A DNA stretch of 64,000 nucleotides from an uncultured bacterium (GCA_903826405.1 CAIKEH010000004.1:1-64000); one strand, 5' to 3'; shown: positions 52,076 to 61,515, counted from the stretch's first letter. Numbers and translations: made by a program. Notes: generated by a model from the letters alone, not told the origin.

Positions 52076-54025
52076 TCATTCATTCACCAGGAAATGAACG
52101 ATTCTGCAGGCAGTCCCCGCGCTCTTTTTGTTTTTCTCACTCAGTACTTCCAGTTTCAATATGTGTTTGCGTTTCCGCAAACCGGCATCAAACAGAATAT
52201 ACCAGGGCAAATGAAGTGATGGACTCCACGTTGTGAACAGGTCTTTTTGATGGACTTTCCCCTGATCGATCGACCAGCGGATCATACCGGCGTCGGGACC
52301 CGAGATGATGGAAATCCCAACTCCTGTTCCATTGAAAGGTAAAATCAGACTTGCTCCGGGAGTTGTGGTGACCAACATGGGCCTGTGTACGAATCCATCC
52401 CTCACACCTGCATCGTCAGAAGGGATCCAGTCTGGATCCAACTTCCAGAATCGGTCTGCTTTGGCCGTGGTTATCGGATAGTAAGTGCCATTGGACAAAG
52501 AAGATCCATCGAGAGGTATTTTATACGAAGAGCCGCTTGTGGCGCTTGCAGGTATTGTTTCGGCGCATTTTTCCAGCAAGCGTTTAATAGTGGCGAAATA
52601 GAGTTCCTGACCGAAGGGAGAGGGATGCAGATCCTTGAAATCATATTCCCAGGTGAATTCATGATGATCTATCCTGTCTCTGACCTGCTTCGCCATGTTG
52701 ATGGAAGGGAGACCGTAATGTTCAGCAATACGCTCATGATTGGCTACTTCCATGGGTATCCTGCCTGAAGCATAATCGAGATTCTTATCGAGATCTGCGA
52801 AGGACATCAATACGATGTCCATTTCCGGATTGCTTTTACGTGCATGTCTCACAATGCCTTCAAGGGACCTGCTCTGAGTGATGCTGTCCGTCCCATTGGC
52901 CTTGTCATTAACGGCAGCTTCCACGAAAAGCAGGTCAACTTTTCCTGAATCCAAAACATCCTGCTGCAATCGGAATGCGTGGGGAAGGCTGCCCAATGAA
53001 GGGATGCCAGCTGCAATGAACCTGAAGCGAGTTCCCGGATAGCGTTCGCTCAGCCATGTGCAAACCTTGTTTCTCCAGCCGGGGTTATAGGTTATCGAGC
53101 CGCCGAGAAAGGCTATCGTAACGGTCCCTTTCAAGTTGAAATGAGCCATGGCATGTGGCAAACCATCACGTATACGGAAATAGTCATCATAGCTGAGTTG
53201 CTTTTTCACGGGCATGGAATTCGCCATGATGATGTCGGCCCACCATTCGGGGTGTTCAATGGGGAAATGATGACCCCCCAGTTCTTGTGGACCCATGGTG
53301 ACAGGATAGACCAATGCGGGACCGCCCAGTTTCGTATAACGCTGAACGAGCAGATCCGTATTCTCCTGATTCGGTACGATCTCATCCTCTATGCCGATCA
53401 CATGGATGATGGGCACTTTGAAAGAAGCAAGCCCCTGCAGATCATCAATCGGATTTTCATTGTAGGCCATTGCCTGTTGCTCGCTCATGTTTAATACGCC
53501 CAACAGCTGCTTCCAGTTCTCCGGTGATCCTTTGCCTGCACCTTTCCCTCCCGGCCAGCTTTTGATATCGCAAACTGGCGCCTCAGCATAAATGCAGGTC
53601 AGTTTGTCCGGGTTGCGTTTTGCCCAACCATAAGCATACAGTCCACCACGGCTTACGGCTTCAAGAGCCACCCTGGACGATAGGTAAAGACTGTCCGTGG
53701 CATATTGATAGAACCTGTCCCAAACCTGCAGGGCATACGGACTTCCGTACTGATCGTCCACGCTCACATATCCTAAGTGAAATCCTCTGGACAGCAGGAT
53801 ACTGTCCATTTCGGGATGCCAGTCCGGAAAGGAAGCCCTCCAGATCCAGGGTTTGCCCGGTAATGCAACGGCAGGTTTGACTACCCAGGAGGCATGACCA
53901 CTCACGTTGTGGTATACACGCTCAAAACCCTTCCATCGGTCTTTCGCGGGGAGTTTGATATCCTGAGCGAACATCAAGATGGGTGATATAATCAGGGCTA
54001 TCAGCAGGATGCGATTGCGAATCAT
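52076..54025 (-). CDS. Two-domain secreted esterase: alpha/beta hydrolase fused to SGNH/GDSL hydrolase
   Basis: A 649-aa exported protein (signal peptide 1-~21). Residues ~30-275 form an alpha/beta-hydrolase domain with nucleophile elbow A-V-S125-R-G (alanine replacing the first glycine), a likely acid in the IGIEDEIVP segment near 214, and HH at 252-253. Residues ~300-490 form an SGNH domain with FLGGS310IT, the oxyanion segment around 339-343, AAVND (N373) and the DLHPS dyad near 470. Residues ~500-649 are beta-rich and probably carbohydrate-binding. Such double esterases could remove two kinds of acyl group from a glycan. It is convergent with the small membrane protein gene. Confidence 0.82.
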   Translation of the reverse strand: MIRNRILLIALIISPILMFAQDIKLPAKDRWKGFERVYHNVSGHASWVVKPAVALPGKPWIWRASFPDWHPEMDSILLSRGFHLGYVSVDDQYGSPYALQVWDRFYQYATDSLYLSSRVALEAVSRGGLYAYGWAKRNPDKLTCIYAEAPVCDIKSWPGGKGAGKGSPENWKQLLGVLNMSEQQAMAYNENPIDDLQGLASFKVPIIHVIGIEDEIVPNQENTDLLVQRYTKLGGPALVYPVTMGPQELGGHHFPIEHPEWWADIIMANSMPVKKQLSYDDYFRIRDGLPHAMAHFNLKGTVTIAFLGGSITYNPGWRNKVCTWLSERYPGTRFRFIAAGIPSLGSLPHAFRLQQDVLDSGKVDLLFVEAAVNDKANGTDSITQSRSLEGIVRHARKSNPEMDIVLMSFADLDKNLDYASGRIPMEVANHERIAEHYGLPSINMAKQVRDRIDHHEFTWEYDFKDLHPSPFGQELYFATIKRLLEKCAETIPASATSGSSYKIPLDGSSLSNGTYYPITTAKADRFWKLDPDWIPSDDAGVRDGFVHRPMLVTTTPGASLILPFNGTGVGISIISGPDAGMIRWSIDQGKVHQKDLFTTWSPSLHLPWYILFDAGLRKRKHILKLEVLSEKNKKSAGTACRIVHFLVNE

Positions 54026-54192
54026 GATCTAAGTATACTTATTTTCTTCGGAAGAATATCATACTCTTCTGAGTAGTTTGTGATGTTCCACCTGAACCTT
54101 CCATCATCCCCAACAAGCTGTCATGAATCCATCCGGATCAATTGCTCTGTTCGGGGGACTGAAAAAATTCAATTTTCCTCCAAATAGGGGGT

Positions 54193-54924
54193 TCAGAGTG
54201 GGATGTTGATCCCGGCGTTCCAGAGGAAACTTCCTTTCGGATTGAGGTATATGGGTTGGATCATTTGTGCGAAGAAGTTCAACTTCCAGTTGTCCCTTTG
54301 GAAATTCGTCATCTGTGAGGCGAATACCCCTTCCAGGTAATTGTAGTCGTGCAGGTAAAACAGGCTTGGCGTCAGGCTTAATTGATAATGTTTCCCCAAT
54401 TTCATCTTGTCAAAGGCGAAACTGAGCAAGATGAAATGTTCGTTTTTTAGGCCCAACGCCCCAACCCTCCAGGAATACCAATAGTGGCCGAGCAATCTTC
54501 TATTTGAGGTGAATCGGTATTCGAAATTAAATTCCGTTGCAAAATAACGTTGCAGTTCAAATTTTCCTCCGGAGCCGTTGTATGGCAACTCGCGAAAGTA
54601 TAGTGACGGGGTTGCTGCCACCCCCATGGTGAGTTTTTCGTTCTCGATGACATTGACTCCGAATCGCATATTGATGGTCCAGGGCTTCAGGTCCCATGCG
54701 AAAAGGAATTCGGGATTGAAATAGAATCTGCCTTTTTTAAGGATCGCCGTTCCTATGATGGCTGGTCTACCCAGGGAAAATGCGGGGACCGGCGCTATAC
54801 CGTTATTGGTCAGTTGGAGATTGGCGTTAGCGGTCAGGGGCTTGACCGTATTCGCGTTTTGGGCGAACAGCATGGCCGGGCAAAAGAATGTCCAAATGAA
54901 AAGTCGTATACCGAAGTTTTTCAA
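54193..54924 (-). CDS. Outer-membrane beta-barrel-like protein
   Basis: A 243-aa exported protein with strand-rich sequence (FYFNPEFLFAWDL, WTINMRFGVNVI, YFATEFNFEYRFT, LGHYWYSWRVGALG, HFILLSFAFD). No conserved domain name comes to mind. I chose the TTG at 54924, which gives a clear signal peptide (KNFGIRLFIWTFFCPAMLFAQ after the initiator). Another TTG at 54957 would add 11 residues, and no ATG is available before the signal. It lacks obvious operon partners. Confidence 0.68.
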   Translation of the reverse strand: MKNFGIRLFIWTFFCPAMLFAQNANTVKPLTANANLQLTNNGIAPVPAFSLGRPAIIGTAILKKGRFYFNPEFLFAWDLKPWTINMRFGVNVIENEKLTMGVAATPSLYFRELPYNGSGGKFELQRYFATEFNFEYRFTSNRRLLGHYWYSWRVGALGLKNEHFILLSFAFDKMKLGKHYQLSLTPSLFYLHDYNYLEGVFASQMTNFQRDNWKLNFFAQMIQPIYLNPKGSFLWNAGINIPL

Positions 54925-55162
54925 GTCAGGAGCATTTAGAACATCAGGTGATCCCAATTTAATTAAATCAATTCAACAAAAAGTTGCCATTCTGGGATCT
55001 TTCTCACGCTTGAAGGGAACAGGTAAAGGATTATTCGTTTCCGGAGGTGTCATTTACCTTTTGAATTATATTTATGGATATTCTGCATATCGGTGATCAC
55101 TCCGATGCCGAGGATATGGGATCAGGTACATGAATGATTAACGATAAAAATAATCAGACCTT

Positions 55163-56278
55163 ATGAAGATGACCGAGGTCAAAGCACACAGAAACCTGAA
55201 GTCTGTTTTCCCCGGGAAATACATCCAAGGGGAGGGGCTCATCAACAAGCTTCCCGAAATGATCCGCTCTTTTGGGACAAAAGGCATGATCCTGACCTCG
55301 CCGACTCCGTTGGAAAAAATATTTAGCAAGCTTTCAGGGGAATACAGAAAAGAGGGTATTTTGACAACGCGTTTCAATGGTGAATGCTGTGAGTCGGAAT
55401 TGATACGTCTTCAAGAACAGGTTGTCGAGAATGGGGTAGATGTGTTGGTGGGTGCAGGTGGCGGAAAGACCATGGACAGCGCCAAGATTGTTGCTGACCG
55501 GGCGGGTATTCCGGTAATCATCATGCCTACCATTGCCTCTACGGATGCGCCATGCAGCGGTTCCAGTATCATCTACTCGGAACATGGCGTATATGAATCC
55601 GTTTACTTTCAGAAGATGAATCCGGAGGCTGTGTTGGTGGACATGGATATCATGGCAAATGCACCCACAAGATTCCTGGTCGCCGGAATGGGGGATGCTC
55701 TTTCCACCTGGTTCGAAGCCCGATCCTGTCAACGGACACAATCCATGAATCAATGTGGGGGTTACAGCACGTTGGCAGGCTTGAATCTCGCCCGACTCTG
55801 TTACGATACCATTTTGCAGTATGGGGCAGCTGCCAAGATCGCCAATGACAACCAAATCATCACTACTGCCCTGCATCATGTGGTGGAGGCCAATACATTG
55901 TTGAGTGGCATCGGTTTTGAAAGCTCTGGGTTGGCTGCTGCACATTCGATCCACAATGGTTTGACGGCTTTGGACGAGACCCATGCTTATTACCACGGGG
56001 AAAAAGTAGCATTCGGCGTATTGGCCGGTTTGCATTTGACCGATGCCCCGCCCTCCGAAATGGAGACGGTCTATTCATTCTGCGAAGAAGTTGGTCTGCC
56101 TACCACCTTTGCCGGGATCGGCATTGCAAGAGTAGGCAAGGATAAACTGATGAAGGTGGCGATAAAAACCTGCGAGCAGGAGTTCATTCATCATGAAGCC
56201 GGGGAGATCACCCCCGAGAATGTATTACATGCCATGATCGTTGCTGATGCCATGGGGACTTTGAGAAAAAAAATATGA
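55163..56278 (+). CDS. gldA: Iron-containing alcohol dehydrogenase, glycerol dehydrogenase-like
   Basis: A 371-aa cytosolic dehydrogenase of the GldA group. The NAD-binding loop is VGAGGGKTMDSAK (97-109), and PTIASTDAPCS (122-132) is typical of glycerol dehydrogenases. Metal ligands are D178 (GMGDALSTW), H261 (AAAHSIHNGL) and H278 (YYHGEKVAFG). Members interconvert glycerol and dihydroxyacetone or related polyols with NAD. The gene stands alone, so the physiological substrate is unproven and the gldA symbol is provisional. Confidence 0.88.
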   Translation: MKMTEVKAHRNLKSVFPGKYIQGEGLINKLPEMIRSFGTKGMILTSPTPLEKIFSKLSGEYRKEGILTTRFNGECCESELIRLQEQVVENGVDVLVGAGGGKTMDSAKIVADRAGIPVIIMPTIASTDAPCSGSSIIYSEHGVYESVYFQKMNPEAVLVDMDIMANAPTRFLVAGMGDALSTWFEARSCQRTQSMNQCGGYSTLAGLNLARLCYDTILQYGAAAKIANDNQIITTALHHVVEANTLLSGIGFESSGLAAAHSIHNGLTALDETHAYYHGEKVAFGVLAGLHLTDAPPSEMETVYSFCEEVGLPTTFAGIGIARVGKDKLMKVAIKTCEQEFIHHEAGEITPENVLHAMIVADAMGTLRKKI

Positions 56279-56781
56279 CCGGACGATTTTCCTGGCAATG
56301 GACTTAAATATTTTTATTGGCGATAAGCAACCACATTAAAATGAAGTGTCCCCGAATAATGCAATGAGCAGTAGAGTCAAAGAAGGTGGTCAGGATAAAG
56401 ATCATATTTCCCCATTTCAATGTAGCGAATAGCCATAGCACACTCAAGCGCAATGCGTAAAAGACTTCTCCTGTGTCGATTCGCCATGGAGTTCGAATTT
56501 CACAAAATCAATAAGTGGCTTTGAGTCGATGCAGAGTCCCCGAAGTTGGCTAGTCACTTGCTGTGCCGGATAACATCCTATGCTGAACCACCAAAGTGGC
56601 TGGCCTTCTATCCAAAAGCTCCCTGCCATTGGAGTTGGTATGCCGGTTTGTGGGGGTGGGGCTTTAATATGGGTTATAAATCCTCAATTATGAGCATCTT
56701 TAAAGCCATGGGCATTCTCTGCATGAATTTATCCCGGATAAGTATTTCTTTTATATCACCGGGAATACTTATTTTGAATAC
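56279..56781. other. Intergenic region before DUF5009 gene
   Basis: About 500 bp without a recognisable gene. Short frames on both strands show no protein-like features. Its only structured element that I see is the inverted repeat at 56738-56772, just upstream of the next start codon. Confidence 0.5.
56738..56772 (+). promoter_or_regulatory. Inverted repeat ATAAGTATT-N17-AATACTTAT next to start codon
   Basis: A perfect 9-bp inverted repeat with a 17-bp spacer ends 9 bases before the ATG of the DUF5009 gene. It could be an operator for a dimeric regulator. Alternatively, if transcribed, it could form a hairpin close to the translation start. No T-tract follows, so it is not a terminator for this strand. 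Confidence 0.4.
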
Positions 56782-57987
56782 ATGACCTCCATGACAAACC
56801 AACCAACCCGAACGGCTGTCCGCATCGAATCGATAGACCTGATTCGGGCATTGACCATGGTGCTGATGATCTTCGTAAATGACCTTTGGTCTTTGAAAGA
56901 TATTCCCGAATGGCTGGAACATGTGGCCCCCGGGGTGGATGGGATGGGTCTTGCAGACACGGTATTTCCCGCATTCCTGTTCATCGTCGGACTTTCCATG
57001 CCATTCGCCCTTGCAAATAGACGCGCCAAAGGTGATGATGATCGGACGTTGGTTAGACATGTAGCAACCCGTTCACTTGCTCTGTTGATCATGGGTGTAT
57101 TTCTGGTCAATGGCGAAACTATAAATGAGCAGGCTACCGGCATTCAGGGCCATGTATGGGGATTCATCTGTTGTTTTTCTTTCATCTTGATCTGGAATGT
57201 GTATCCGAAGGGAGTTCATCGGAATTGGGCACTGGCGACGAAACTGATCGGGGCAGCCTTGTTGTTGTGCATGGCCATCAGGTACAGAGGCGGGGGAGAT
57301 GGGCATCTCCAAAGGTTCGCACCCCAATGGTGGGGTATACTTGGCCTGATCGGATGGTCCTATCTCACGAGCGGACTGATCACGATTTTTGCCAAGAATA
57401 AAGTTTATATCATACTGATGGCATGGACTATCTTCTGTATTCTCAGTATGGTCTACAAGGCCGGACTTGTTCCTGAATCCTTTTCTTTCATTCCAGAAGC
57501 CATTCGGGGAGGGACATTGGTCGGCCTTGCCTTGGGGGGAGTGCTATCCGCCTTGATCTATGATCATTACCGGGCCTTGCAGGATGGTAAAAATCTGATC
57601 AGGATGCTATTGTTGTTCGCGGCCATACTGATCATTTTATCGTTCATCACCCGCCCTTTATGGGGGTTGTCCAAATTGGGCGCTACGCCGGCATGGTTGT
57701 TCCTGTGCAGCGCGATCACCCTGTTGGGATTTCTTGCGATAGATCAGTTGGTGGTCAAAAGGGGAGCAGCCCGATGGCTGGAATTCGTGAAACCTGCTGG
57801 AACAGACACCTTGCTTTGTTATTTCATCCCTTATTTCGCCTATGCATCCACAATCTTGTTAGGCCTCCATGTACCTGATTTGTTGTTGACCGGGATCGCG
57901 GGTCTATTCAAATCTTTTTTGTTCGCACTATTGTGCGTCCAGCTCACCAAGGTCTTGAACCGTGCGGGGATCAGACTGAAATTATGA
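56782..57987 (+). CDS. DUF5009/HGSNAT-like membrane acyltransferase
   Basis: A 401-aa inner-membrane protein with about ten helices. It shows the DUF5009/heparan-glucosaminide N-acetyltransferase-like N-terminus: RIESIDLIRALTMVLMIFVND, then GMGLADTVFPAFLFIVGLSMPFAL. Members transfer acetyl groups across the membrane to sugars. The C-terminus (FVKPAGTDTLLCYFIPY) also matches the family. It may acetylate or deacetylate sugar products from the surrounding glycan-degradation genes, but its neighbours do not directly show this. Confidence 0.85.
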   Translation: MTSMTNQPTRTAVRIESIDLIRALTMVLMIFVNDLWSLKDIPEWLEHVAPGVDGMGLADTVFPAFLFIVGLSMPFALANRRAKGDDDRTLVRHVATRSLALLIMGVFLVNGETINEQATGIQGHVWGFICCFSFILIWNVYPKGVHRNWALATKLIGAALLLCMAIRYRGGGDGHLQRFAPQWWGILGLIGWSYLTSGLITIFAKNKVYIILMAWTIFCILSMVYKAGLVPESFSFIPEAIRGGTLVGLALGGVLSALIYDHYRALQDGKNLIRMLLLFAAILIILSFITRPLWGLSKLGATPAWLFLCSAITLLGFLAIDQLVVKRGAARWLEFVKPAGTDTLLCYFIPYFAYASTILLGLHVPDLLLTGIAGLFKSFLFALLCVQLTKVLNRAGIRLKL

Positions 57988-58104
57988 AAGCCGGCCTGAG
58001 CCTCGATCATGCAACCCCAATGTGTGATGAAATTGATACGTAATGGGAGTGATTTGAAAAAGGTGAATCCTGAAGAACATAAGCCGTAGATGCCTAAAAC
58101 CCGC

Positions 58105-58112
58105 TACATTTG
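58105..58112 (+). promoter_or_regulatory. -7 promoter box TACATTTG before secreted Dabb gene
   Basis: An exact TAnnTTTG match ending 12 bases before the ATG at 58125. It overlaps an in-frame TTG at 58110, which argues against that codon as the start. No matching -33 TTG is seen at a standard distance. Confidence 0.35.
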
Positions 58113-58124
58113 GAAAAAGTGAAC

Positions 58125-58508
58125 ATGGCAAGGATCTTACTGGCTTTTTTCATCTTCATGTCTATGCACACCAACACCCATGCACAACAGAATGACCAGC
58201 ACAGAATGCTCAGGCACGTGGTCATGTTCGGATGGAAAGAAGGTACGGATACCGCAGTGATCAATAAAGTGGTTACTGCATTTCGGGGCCTCCCCTCTCA
58301 GATCCCACTCATCCAATCTTTTGAGTGGGGGATCAATAACAGTCCGGAGAATCTGAACAGGGGATTGACCCATTGTTTCACTTTGGGTTTCCGCAGTGAG
58401 GCGGACAGGGATGCGTACCTCATTCATCCTGCTCACAAGGTATTCGTAGCTCAATTGGTACCGGTGCCGGAGAAGATCACGGTATTCGATTACTGGGCTG
58501 GTCAATGA
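58125..58508 (+). CDS. Exported Dabb-family protein
   Basis: A 127-aa protein with a signal peptide (1-~20, ending THAQ) and a Dabb domain (~28-127): MLRHVVMFGWKEGTD, RGLPSQIPLIQSFEWGIN, HCFTLGFRSEADRDAYLIHPAHKVFV, and a C-terminal FDYWAGQ. Export distinguishes it from the cytosolic relative at 37765. Its function is unknown. I chose the ATG at 58125 over a TTG at 58110, which overlaps a -7 box. Confidence 0.88.
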   Translation: MARILLAFFIFMSMHTNTHAQQNDQHRMLRHVVMFGWKEGTDTAVINKVVTAFRGLPSQIPLIQSFEWGINNSPENLNRGLTHCFTLGFRSEADRDAYLIHPAHKVFVAQLVPVPEKITVFDYWAGQ

Positions 58509-58782
58509 ACACCTGCTTTACTGAAAGCTGGACTTCATCCTGTGGGGGATTAAGGGGATGTTTTTCCATAGAATTTCGTTGGTCCGGGTTTTTGAATCAA
58601 CGCTCTTTACTCCTTTCGTCATCACGGCTTCAGATGAACGAGGTGCATCAGAAAGACAAAAACATGCTTTTTAGAGGGAATTTTTCCATTTTTCTAAGAA
58701 AATAAATTTCAAAATCTGTCCAAGTCCCTTAATTTTATAGTGCAAAAACCCATTTTTTACTAATCATTAAATTCAACTACTC

Positions 58783-59181
58783 ATGGCAAAGGCAGCCAAG
58801 AAACCAGTGAAAAAAGCGGCTAAAAAAGCAGTTAAAAAAGCCCCTGCAAAAAAAGCAGTAAAAAAGGCAGTGAAAAAAGCAGCTCCTAAAAAAGCCGTTA
58901 AGAAAAAAGCAGCTCCCAAGAAGAAGGTCAAAAGAAAACCCAATGCAGCCTTCATGAAAGCGCTGACCCCCAGCCCCACATTGGCAGCAGTCATCGGTGC
59001 AAAGCCACTGCCTAGGACTGAGTCTGTAAAGAAGATCTGGGATTACATCAAAAAGAACAAACTGCAGGACAGCAAAAACAAGAGGAACATCAATGCAGAC
59101 GAGAAATTGAAGGCTCTCTTCGGAAAGCCTCAGGTTTCCATGTTTGAACTGGCATCCATCCTCAGCAAGCATCTGAAGTAA
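58783..59181 (+). CDS. Histone-H1-like lysine-rich protein with SWIB/MDM2 domain
   Basis: A 132-aa protein. Residues 1-~52 are lysine/alanine repeats (KKAVKKA-type units with some prolines), like the C-terminal tail of histone H1. Residues ~53-132 form a SWIB/MDM2 domain: AAFMKALTPSPTLAAVIG, LPRTESVKKIWDYIKKNKLQD, and the closing LKALFGKPQVSMFELASILSKHL. SWIB proteins with H1-like tails occur in several bacteria, including Chlamydiae and Bacteroidota, and are thought to act on chromatin or DNA structure. It is monocistronic with its own terminator at 59205-59233. Confidence 0.93.
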   Translation: MAKAAKKPVKKAAKKAVKKAPAKKAVKKAVKKAAPKKAVKKKAAPKKKVKRKPNAAFMKALTPSPTLAAVIGAKPLPRTESVKKIWDYIKKNKLQDSKNKRNINADEKLKALFGKPQVSMFELASILSKHLK

Positions 59182-59204
59182 GCTGTCCCTGTCCGGATTC
59201 ATTG

Positions 59205-59233
59205 AAAACCCCGAGAGATCATCTCGGGGTTTT
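59205..59233 (+). terminator. Rho-independent terminator after SWIB gene
   Basis: A perfect 12-bp stem (AAAACCCCGAGA paired with TCTCGGGGTTTT) around a 5-nt loop GATCA, followed by a run rich in T (TTTTATTTTA). It begins 23 bp after the SWIB stop codon. The symmetry and A-tract mean it could also act on the opposite strand, but no gene there needs it. Confidence 0.92.
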
Positions 59234-59429
59234 ATTTTACCCATGCATCCTACGATGGTCGATCATGGCAGCTTTGAGCCAGATGCGGATATCGTTCAAT
59301 GGACTAATTCACTTTCAACTGACAGGATATTCATTAACTTGATGCCTATGATCTAGAAAGTACTCATGCTGTGTATGAAGTGGGTCATTGAATGAATAAA
59401 CATTTTCTCCTAACTCAAAATAGGAATCG

Positions 59430-60221
59430 ATGAAGAATATACTTGTCGGGATATTACTGTTTCCTCTCTGTTGCATCGCGCAACAAAGGATCCTGTGGCC
59501 GGAACAGAGCCAGATCGCCGTCAGCCTCAGCTTCGATGATGCCAGGGAAAGTCAGGTGACGAAAGGCACTACCGTGCTGGATGAATTCAAGGTCAGGGCG
59601 ACATTTTATGTGGTCCCCTCATCTGTGAAACGCCAGATCGATGGCTGGAAAAAAGCCGTATCCAACGGCCATGAGATAGGCAATCATACCCTCACTCATC
59701 CCTGTACGGGAAATTTTCCCTGGTCCAGGGATAATGCCCTCGAGGATTACAATCTGGAACGGATGAAAAATGAAATGTTGGAATGCAATAAGCAGGTCAA
59801 AGATCTCTTAGGCGTGGAATGTCGTGAATTCGCTTATCCCTGCGGTCAAAAATTCGTAGGACGTGGTGCGGGTACAAAAAGTTATGTCCCGCTGGTAGTT
59901 GAGCATTTCCGATCGGGAAGGGGATGGATGGATGAGGCTGCCAATGATCCTTATTATTGCAATACCGCCCAACTCACATGCATAGAGAGCGACGGAAAAA
60001 CTTTCGAGGAATTGCTTGCTCGTGTCAATGAAGCGAAGAAGAACGGCTCCTGGTTGATCTTCGGTGGACATGAGATGGATGAAGGGGGGCCACAGACAAC
60101 AAGGATCGATGCCCTCCGGCAATTGTTGGCTTACATGAAAGACCCGCAAAATCATATATGGATCGCTCCCGTAGGAGAAGTGGCTCAGTACATCCAGGAT
60201 CATCCTGTACCGGTGAAATGA
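59430..60221 (+). CDS. Secreted polysaccharide deacetylase (NodB/CE4 family)
   Basis: A 263-aa exported protein (signal peptide 1-~17, ending CIAQ). NodB landmarks are SLSFDDA with catalytic base D36 and metal ligand D37, the metal-binding histidines H86 and H90 in NHTLTHP, and the EFAYPCGQ motif near 132. The C-terminal part has WLIFGGHEMDEGG with the second conserved histidine. Members remove acetyl groups from chitin, peptidoglycan or xylan. Confidence 0.9.
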   Translation: MKNILVGILLFPLCCIAQQRILWPEQSQIAVSLSFDDARESQVTKGTTVLDEFKVRATFYVVPSSVKRQIDGWKKAVSNGHEIGNHTLTHPCTGNFPWSRDNALEDYNLERMKNEMLECNKQVKDLLGVECREFAYPCGQKFVGRGAGTKSYVPLVVEHFRSGRGWMDEAANDPYYCNTAQLTCIESDGKTFEELLARVNEAKKNGSWLIFGGHEMDEGGPQTTRIDALRQLLAYMKDPQNHIWIAPVGEVAQYIQDHPVPVK

Positions 60222-60354
60222 GCAACCCGAGGGAAATACAAAGGGTCATGTTGAATTTTTTCAGGAATCCCGCTCGATTCCTTTCTTCCCAGTTTCTACG
60301 GTAAGCTTGAAGGGTCTGGGTTAGCTATCTCAAAACGTCCATAAATGAAAGTAC

Positions 60355-61398
60355 ATGGAGATTGGTATAGACAGTTTTGCTGCAAAATTCAATGTTGAGC
60401 ATACAAATGCTGCGGATGATGTTGAAGCTATGACACGTTTGCTGGACCGCATGGAACATGCGGATAGGATGGGGCTGGATATATTCGGTATCGGGGAACA
60501 CCATCGTAAAGGCTTTCTGGATTCAGCCCCTTCACTCATATTAGCCGCTGCCGCAGCAAGAACTCAACGGATCAGACTCACCAGCGCGGTTACTGTCCTG
60601 AGTGCGGATGATCCCGTCCGCGTTTTCCAGCGCTTCGCAACACTCGACCTCATATCGAAAGGTCGGGCTGAACTTGTAGTGGGACGTGGATCTTTCATTG
60701 ACGCATACCCGCTTTTTGGACTCGATCTTCGGGATTATGATGCCCTGTTCGAAGAGAAACTGGATCTTTTTCTGAAGATACGTGCCCTTGAGAAGATCGA
60801 CTGGAGTGGCAAGTTCAGGCCAGCGCTAAAGAATCAATCCGTGTATCCGCGGCCTTTCCAGGATCCCATACCGGTATGGTTGGGTGTGGGCGGCACCCCG
60901 GAATCCTTCATCAGGGCTGGTGCGTTGGGATTGCCTCTCATGGTTGCCATCATTGGTGGTGAGACTCATCATTTCAAACCACTCGTGGACCTCTATTGGG
61001 AAGCGGGTCGGCGTGCCGGACACGGTAAAGATGTATTGAAAGTGGGCATGCATTCCCTGGGTTATGTTGCGGATACCACCGAACAGGCATTGGAAGAATT
61101 TTATCCGGGTTATGCAGAAGCGATGAACAGGATCGGCAGAGAACGGGGTTGGCAGCCCATGACAAGGGGGAGATTTGAAGCCCAGATCGGACCGCGTGGG
61201 GCATTATTGGTAGGAAGCCCCGAGCTCGTTGCTGAAAAAATTCTCCGCCATTCCCAATCACTGGGAGGAATAACGAGATTGACCTTTCAGATGGATACGG
61301 CCGAAATCTCACACGAAAAACTGCTGAGGGCGATCGAACTCATCGGCACCAGAATAAAACCATTGGTCAATCAGCAGGTGGAACAGACCTTGCCATGA
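60355..61398 (+). CDS. LLM-class flavin-dependent oxidoreductase
   Basis: A 347-aa cytosolic protein of the bacterial-luciferase-like family. It has the TIM-barrel features of LLM enzymes: MGLDIFGIGEHHRKGF, RIRLTSAVTVLSADDPVRVFQRFATLDLISKGRAELVVGRGSF, the VWLGVGGTPESF phosphate-contacting segment, and the closing LVAEKILRHSQSLGG. Members use FMNH2 or F420H2 with diverse substrates. I see nothing nearby that indicates the substrate. A TauE/SafE gene follows 117 bp later. Confidence 0.92.
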   Translation: MEIGIDSFAAKFNVEHTNAADDVEAMTRLLDRMEHADRMGLDIFGIGEHHRKGFLDSAPSLILAAAAARTQRIRLTSAVTVLSADDPVRVFQRFATLDLISKGRAELVVGRGSFIDAYPLFGLDLRDYDALFEEKLDLFLKIRALEKIDWSGKFRPALKNQSVYPRPFQDPIPVWLGVGGTPESFIRAGALGLPLMVAIIGGETHHFKPLVDLYWEAGRRAGHGKDVLKVGMHSLGYVADTTEQALEEFYPGYAEAMNRIGRERGWQPMTRGRFEAQIGPRGALLVGSPELVAEKILRHSQSLGGITRLTFQMDTAEISHEKLLRAIELIGTRIKPLVNQQVEQTLP

Positions 61399-61515
61399 CC
61401 CGCTACCTTCAAAGGAAATCACTACATTCATCAGCAGGAACTGATAACAGAAGGGATTACAGGAATATGCCGCTTCTTCTGAACATCAGTGGCATAAACC
61501 TCATTCATCAGCGCA

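Noticed and set aside
56546..56785. 79-aa open frame in the gap before the DUF5009 gene
   Set aside because: No recognisable similarity or export signal, and it overlaps the inverted repeat and the next start codon.
58505..58705. 66-aa open frame between the Dabb and SWIB genes
   Set aside because: Serine-, arginine- and cysteine-rich translation without domain features; likely non-coding leader of the SWIB gene.
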